64,000 bases of DNA from Trichomonas vaginalis G3 (lineage: Eukaryota > Parabasalia > Trichomonadida > Trichomonadidae), in assembly GCF_026262505.1 (NCBI RefSeq), contig NC_067206.1, forward strand, positions 6,104,879-6,168,878, read 5' to 3'. The position numbers and the translations under genes are program-made. Positions within the stretch are counted from its first letter, which is position 1, and each line of letters begins with the position of its first letter. Shown here one piece after another: positions 59,071-64,000 of this stretch. Under the pieces are notes generated by a model. That model was not told the DNA's origin, did no database searches, and saw nothing but the letters and a program-made list of their open reading frames with translations.

Positions 59071-59502
59071 TGTGATTTAGGAAAATTTTTTCATAAAACA
59101 TGTGGTAGCATGTCTTAACATGTTTTAATATGGCTTTGTGAGTTATTACAGGATTATGAAACTTAATATATAATAAATATATTCAATGAATACCACAAAT
59201 GGATGTTATGATCTTATTTTAAGAAGTTAATACGAATATTAAAAGATTGGAGAATGTTTGATTTTTCTTTATCGAAAATACTTTCTTATACTATCCTAGA
59301 CAATGAGTTTCCAAAAAATCAAAAGATTTATTAAATTTTAATCCTCCACAATCAAATGATCTTCACGAAAATGTAGCTTTGCTTTGTTTTTACATGATCA
59401 TAGATGGCAAATTCCCAGAGTTATATGCATATTTAATTTAAAATGTCGCAATTATTAAATTTATTAAAAAATTAGCCTTTTAGAAATCATCTGAAATGTA
59501 TT

Positions 59503-59946
59503 TTATAATTTGGAATGTGTTGAAGCAAGCTTTTGTTTAACGATTTTATCAAATTGAGGTCTATTCTCTGCATAAAGTTTCCCAGCTTCCATATCACGGA
59601 CTTTTTCAATGTTTGGATTCTTTAACATATCAATAATGATTTGTACTATGTCTAATATATGCATACTAGCCTTATAATGATCTTCACCCCAGCAGATATC
59701 TCCGTTTTCATCAACGTTTGGATGGAAAATTGGTGGTGAAACTCTAACATCTGGGGCTTGGTGTGGATATTTAGCTGGCAGTGTTAAATGAAGTTTGATC
59801 CGGAAACCTTCATACGGTGTACCTGCTGGACCTGGAAATGAAATATTCCAATTATTTATATTATCTTCAATAAATTCTGCAGTTGCTCTTCCTGGAGACT
59901 TCTCGTTTAAACTCTTGAACTACATTTGAATTCTCTTTGCATTTAT
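59503..59946 (-). pseudogene. Ubiquitin-conjugating enzyme E2, pseudogene
   Basis: 148 codons, the standard length of a single-domain E2. It reads AKRIQM-stop-FKSLNEKSPG, then NWNISFPGPAGTPYEGF, IKLHLTLPAKYPHQAPDV, the HPN motif IFHPNVDENGDICWGEDH with the active-site Cys, and a helical end (IIDMLKNPNIEKVRDMEAGK). Two lesions in a host gene: codon 1 is ATA where ATG is expected and codon 9 is TAG (GAG in many E2s). The rest of the catalytic fold is undamaged, so inactivation is recent. Neither lesion looks like a spliced intron boundary. Confidence 0.82.
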
Positions 59947-60118
59947 TTTGGAAAAATGAAGTCACGAATTTTGAAAACAAAATTTACAATTTCTTGACTA
60001 CCAAAAATATTTGTTGGAAAATTTTATAGAATATCACTTTCAACATAAGTTGAGATGTAGCAAATTCATCACATTAAAAACCAGTTATTAGTAACAACTA
60101 GCAGCAAAAAGTTTAATG

Positions 60119-60123
60119 TCATT
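60119..60123 (+). promoter_or_regulatory. Trichomonad initiator (Inr) of the BTB gene
   Basis: TCATT followed by a T-run, its A 26 bases before ATG. Confidence 0.45.
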
Positions 60124-60146
60124 TTTTCGTATCGCTCTCCAAAAAA

Positions 60147-61370
60147 ATGGTTTTATTCCAGCTAAATAACAGAACACTCCAGAGGATTAATGATTACAAT
60201 GCACAAGACAAAATTACTTTAACGATAAACAATATCGAAATCGTATTTAACAAATCTTTTGCAATCGCAATTTCTCAAAAGATATATTCTCAGTATCTTT
60301 TAGATAAAAACATTGATAAAATTGATGTAAATCCTGATGTTACTTCGAATGATACATACAATATCTTAAAAGTTTTCCTTCAATATCGAAATACTGAAAT
60401 TGATGTTGATGAAACAGTGTTGAAAGATCTTCTTCACGTCGGAATGTCTCTAGAAATCCAAGAGTTAATAGATTTATATAAAATGAATGTCATTGATAAA
60501 ATGAATTTAGATATAACAAATTGTATTCAATTACTTGAATTTTATATGGATCTTTCCTGGAATGAGAAGTTAATTGAATGTACTGACTTTATTGCAGAAC
60601 ATTTCTACGAAATTGATCAAAACCAACTTAAATTAGTTTCTAAAAAGTTTGGAGTTAATATTTTAAAGCAGATACTCAACAACAAAAAACTCCAAATCGC
60701 TGATGAAGATTCACTAGCTAAATTCATCATATCTCTTGCAAGAGAAGACATTGTTTTCAGTTCATTGTTTGAAAACATTTATTTTGAGTTTTGCAAAGAA
60801 GAAACAATCAGAGAAATGAAAGATTTCGTTACATCTGATAACTACCAGGATGTTGTCAATTCACTTGTTGACTCTATCATAAGATCAAGAGATCCTAAAA
60901 ATAAAGATAGATGTGGTGTAAAAGAAGTAACAAACTACTTTGAAAGCGGCAATGTAGTGATGTCAGCTTCTTCCATTGACAATGAATCAGTCGAAATTAT
61001 TAATAAATATAGCAATGATACATATTTTGTATCTAAAAATATACCTAATTCATGGGTTGAATGGAAACTAAAACAAAATTATTTAATTCAGCCAACAAGT
61101 TATATAGTTCGAACGTCACCAAACTATGCGTCCTTTAGTTGTAAACTTCAAACATGGAAAGTTGAGGGATTAACTACTAATGGGGAAACAAAAGTCATTC
61201 ATGAAGTTTCTAATTCATTATTAAAAGAAGGTGAAATTCGCAAATATGATATTACATCTCAAGATAAATTTGTGTCATTCAAATTAATTCAAACAGGCAA
61301 AAACAGTAGTAATACAAATGACTTACTTATTGACGTTTTTGATTTTTCAGGAAAAATATTTGAAATATAA
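60147..61370 (+). CDS. BTB/POZ-BACK protein with discoidin-like C-terminal domain
   Basis: 407 residues, intact. Residues 20-115 fit a BTB fold (ITLTINNIEIVFNKSFAIAI, YNILKVFLQYRNTEI, LLHVGMSLEIQELIDLYK), 120-215 a BACK-like helical region, and the rest a beta domain containing PNSWVEWKLKQNYLIQPTSY followed by SFSCKLQTWKVEG and KFVSFKLIQTGKN, typical of the F5/8-type (discoidin-like) domain that follows BTB in large trichomonad families. BTB proteins often serve as cullin-3 adaptors; ligand unknown here. It faces the same way as the downstream mannosyltransferase gene. Confidence 0.72.
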   Translation: MVLFQLNNRTLQRINDYNAQDKITLTINNIEIVFNKSFAIAISQKIYSQYLLDKNIDKIDVNPDVTSNDTYNILKVFLQYRNTEIDVDETVLKDLLHVGMSLEIQELIDLYKMNVIDKMNLDITNCIQLLEFYMDLSWNEKLIECTDFIAEHFYEIDQNQLKLVSKKFGVNILKQILNNKKLQIADEDSLAKFIISLAREDIVFSSLFENIYFEFCKEETIREMKDFVTSDNYQDVVNSLVDSIIRSRDPKNKDRCGVKEVTNYFESGNVVMSASSIDNESVEIINKYSNDTYFVSKNIPNSWVEWKLKQNYLIQPTSYIVRTSPNYASFSCKLQTWKVEGLTTNGETKVIHEVSNSLLKEGEIRKYDITSQDKFVSFKLIQTGKNSSNTNDLLIDVFDFSGKIFEI

Positions 61371-61607
61371 CTCCTTTGTTAGTCACAAAAATGGTAAAAA
61401 GTTAATATATTTATTCATAGCAATTGTATTAAAATTTTAAATAAAACTTGAATAAGGGCATTATTATTTATGAAAAAGCTGTCCATCAGAATCAAATGAA
61501 GTACAATTTTTGACCAAAAGTCAAGAGCTTGCAACGTTACAATTTCAGGTTTCTCAAGAAAATATTTTAAATTTTTTTTGACATGTAAATAAATTTGTCA
61601 AAAAATT

Positions 61608-63203
61608 ATGTTACAAAAATTTCATTTTTTCCAATCAAAGAAGAAGCGGAAATGCAATATTCTCACCATTGACAAAGTGCCTATTTATGATTATATCTCA
61701 ATCAGAAACGACATTTCGCATGAAAATTTAAAAATATTTGAAGGAAAATACATGAAAGTTATTGATATTTACGATTTTATTCTTGCATTTATTATTTGGA
61801 TTCTCTCGTTCTACATTAGATCTCATAATTTGATACATCCTCCCTCAGTTGCTTTTGATGAAACCTTCTTTGGCAATTTTACAAACTATTATTACAATAA
61901 ATCATATTTTATTGACATACATCCTCCATTAGGCAAAATTCTCCTATACGCTGGCGCTAAGATAAATGGATATAAAGGAAAATGCGAGTTTATTCCAGGG
62001 AATGAGTATAAAAAAGACTGCGGATATCATTTGCTAAGACAAGTTACATCGTTTTATTCTTCATTTTGTCCTCCAATCAGTTACTTAGCGCTCAGATATT
62101 TTAATATCCAAAAATTATTTGCTTTTTCAGGAGCATTAATGATAGTATTTGAAGAATGTTTTATTATAGAAGGCAAATTCATCCTTACAGATGGAATATT
62201 GCATACTTTTGTTGCAATTGCAATTTTATCTATCGGAAAACTCTTTTCTATTGATGCATCATCTAAGGAATACAACAAATACTACCTGATAATGTGTATT
62301 TGCGTCTCAATTGCATGTTCTATCAAGCAAACAGCTTGGTCATTATTAGCTTTAAGTTATTTTGTTTATTTGCTGCAGACATTCTCAGATAGTTTATCTA
62401 AATCAAAAGGAAAGTTCAGAATTACCCTATTTACGACATGTTTCATACATTTCTTAAAATTAATTTCAATTTTCCTTTTAATTTACGTATTTATTACATG
62501 TATCCATGTAACTCTTATTCCTAATTATAACCAACAATTCTCTGGCCTTATTTGTCCCAAATGTATCTCTAATTACAAAGAAGCAGAAATTGAATGGCAA
62601 AAATGCAAAAAAGTTCCATTAATCATCAGAGTTATCAAACTCCTTTTGAATATGAACAAAACCAACATGGAAATGTGCGATAACGATGGTTTGCCATCGA
62701 GATGGTGGAAATGGCCATTAATGGATAACCAATTGATCCATTTCTACAACAATAACGGGAAAGCCATTATTCTACATTTGAATATATTCAACAGTTGTGT
62801 GATTCTTCTCTTTGTTTTTATATCAATTTTTATTATTTATTTTTGTTGGTTTGAAACTTGTTCAAACAATGAAACAATGAAGAGAACATTGAGTTCTATG
62901 ATATTTTTGATAGGATATTTAATTTCGTTCCTTCCTTTTTGGCTGATTCCAAGATCAACTTATTTATACCATTATTCTATTCCTTTGTTGTTTGGAATTT
63001 ATTTAGTTTCTGCTGATATCAATATTTTATATCAAAAATACAAGAAAATTGCTGTTTGTTTAAGTATTTTAGTTGTGTCTGGAACAATTATTAGTTTTAT
63101 TATTTATTTGCCATTGACTTATGGATGGGAATTGGATAGAAAACAATTCATGAAACTGATGCTTAGAAATGAATGGATTTTTGACAAAAGAAACCTAATG
63201 TGA
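61608..63203 (+). CDS. Protein O-mannosyltransferase (PMT/GT39 family), short form
   Basis: 531 residues with about ten hydrophobic segments. The first luminal loop has the catalytic Asp-Glu pair in VAFDETFFGNF (residues 84-85), then YFIDIHPPLGKILLY, the PMT signature; later GLPSRWWKWPLM matches the PS-WWeWPL motif. The central MIR-domain loop of fungal and animal PMTs (about 200 residues) is missing, making it close in size to bacterial PMTs. Expected activity: transfer of mannose from dolichyl-phosphate-mannose to Ser/Thr in the ER lumen. An alternative start at residue 49 (MKVIDIYDF) would still keep all membrane segments. Confidence 0.85.
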   Translation: MLQKFHFFQSKKKRKCNILTIDKVPIYDYISIRNDISHENLKIFEGKYMKVIDIYDFILAFIIWILSFYIRSHNLIHPPSVAFDETFFGNFTNYYYNKSYFIDIHPPLGKILLYAGAKINGYKGKCEFIPGNEYKKDCGYHLLRQVTSFYSSFCPPISYLALRYFNIQKLFAFSGALMIVFEECFIIEGKFILTDGILHTFVAIAILSIGKLFSIDASSKEYNKYYLIMCICVSIACSIKQTAWSLLALSYFVYLLQTFSDSLSKSKGKFRITLFTTCFIHFLKLISIFLLIYVFITCIHVTLIPNYNQQFSGLICPKCISNYKEAEIEWQKCKKVPLIIRVIKLLLNMNKTNMEMCDNDGLPSRWWKWPLMDNQLIHFYNNNGKAIILHLNIFNSCVILLFVFISIFIIYFCWFETCSNNETMKRTLSSMIFLIGYLISFLPFWLIPRSTYLYHYSIPLLFGIYLVSADINILYQKYKKIAVCLSILVVSGTIISFIIYLPLTYGWELDRKQFMKLMLRNEWIFDKRNLM

Positions 63204-63793
63204 TATATATATATTTTGTTTGTTGTATATAAATTGATATGTTTGCACTTAATTGGTTTATTTATTACATTTTAATAGATTGACATTTCATGCAATAATA
63301 TCCATGAAAATCATTCAAATTATTTTTAGGTGACGTGATTCACCTAACTATCATATTGACCATCAAGAGTATATTTTCAACTTTCTGATATTCTCAATTT
63401 TTATTATACAATTTGCCAAAGAAAGAGTTCTCCTTATAGATGCTTTAGCCTTCATAATAATTTTTCAAAACAAAATGTCAAATGATTATTGTAGAAAACA
63501 ACATAATTATGAATGAAAAGTTAAGGACATGTGAGTGGGATGTAAATCTTAAGGGCGCACTTACTTTTTTCTGACACGTTCAGAAACATCAACATATCTT
63601 TATTTTAATGGCAAAAGAGTATAATAGCCATTTTAGAAACTAAGCAGTGATTTATATAATAACTTTTTCTCGATCAAAAAGGGGTGCTCTATAACGATTA
63701 TTAGAACTCGAATGTATGGATTATCCAGATTCTAGGTACTCAATGTAATAGCCTTTAAAAAAAATCATAAAATCATAAATTTTAGTCATTGAA
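63204..63793. other. Intergenic region without a recognisable gene
   Basis: AT-rich, stops in all frames, no structured repeat seen. Confidence 0.5.
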
Positions 63794-64000
63794 TCATTTT
63801 TCATTGAGAGAACCATTAGTTATTGATTTAATAAAGTCAGGGAAGCTTGGAATTGTGAAGTTTATTCCAAACAGGAATGTGTACATCATTGCCTCGTTGT
63901 AGTGCTTTATTTGGTTGCAACTTTTCGCGAATTCTGCAGCATGAACCAAATTTGCGATGAATTGAGGAGGCTGATCTTTCTTTATGTATACATCCTTCAA
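63794..64000 (-). CDS. C-terminal end of a host gene running out of the window
   Basis: 68 codons open to the window edge, ending FIKSITNGSLNEK. A helical composition with AAEFAKSCNQIKHYNEAMMY; the beginning of the gene lies beyond 64000. Family not recognised. Confidence 0.45.
   Translation of the reverse strand: MKDVYIKKDQPPQFIANLVHAAEFAKSCNQIKHYNEAMMYTFLFGINFTIPSFPDFIKSITNGSLNEK

Noticed and set aside
1-64000. CRISPR arrays, tRNA and rRNA genes
   Set aside because: No regularly spaced repeat-spacer array, no cloverleaf with conserved TTC-arm sequence and no rRNA core segment seen.

Overview
The window looks like genomic DNA of a parabasalid protist (a trichomonad such as Trichomonas vaginalis or a close relative). 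The reasons are: very AT-rich, intron-free genes; a trichomonad-type initiator (TCA followed by a pyrimidine and T/A) 10-30 bases upstream of several host genes; and two complete-length Polinton/Maverick elements, a class known to be very abundant in that lineage. The species call is an inference from these features.

Layout. Positions 1-583 are gene-poor host flank. Positions 584-25795 are Polinton copy A (25.2 kb), bounded by terminal inverted repeats (TIRs) and a 7-bp target duplication. Positions 25803-29411 hold a host Hsp110/Hsp70-like gene interrupted by one in-frame stop, followed by a decayed gene. Positions 29417-53641 are Polinton copy B (24.2 kb) in the same orientation, with a 5-bp target duplication. 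Positions 53647-56990 hold a second, intact Hsp110-like paralogue with related flanks, so the host unit was duplicated and each copy now has a Polinton just upstream. From 57000 to 64000 come repeats (a set of three related hairpins, a polypyrimidine tract, TTACGG-type repeats), a truncated host gene, an unannotated ubiquitin-conjugating-enzyme (E2) pseudogene, a BTB-domain gene, a protein O-mannosyltransferase gene and the end of one more gene.

The two Polintons share one gene order. Left arm: D12-class adenine methyltransferase, a 43-residue membrane protein, two small proteins, a leftward unknown gene, a long fibre with a phage-tail-collar-type tip, rve integrase, small proteins, and protein-primed family B DNA polymerase. 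Middle: two variable cargo regions. Right arm: A32/FtsK-type packaging ATPase, an SSB-like protein, superfamily 3 helicase, probable minor capsid, double-jelly-roll major capsid, a large basic coiled-coil protein, and an acidic-tailed protein that resembles nucleoplasmin-like histone chaperones. Both copies are fossils with roughly two to three dozen breaks each; many single genes still look whole. They are very similar over most of their length, so the copies are probably young, but they differ strongly in cargo, in satellite repeats and in the last gene.

Most unusual points: a nucleoplasmin-like chaperone candidate in a Polinton; a phage-type fibre whose shaft modules differ between copies; single-gene cassettes enclosed in nested inverted repeats (one carrying a KilA-N gene); and cargo replacement downstream of the polymerase (HNH endonuclease gene versus a structural-gene paralogue). 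Family names come from motifs read by eye; no database search was run.
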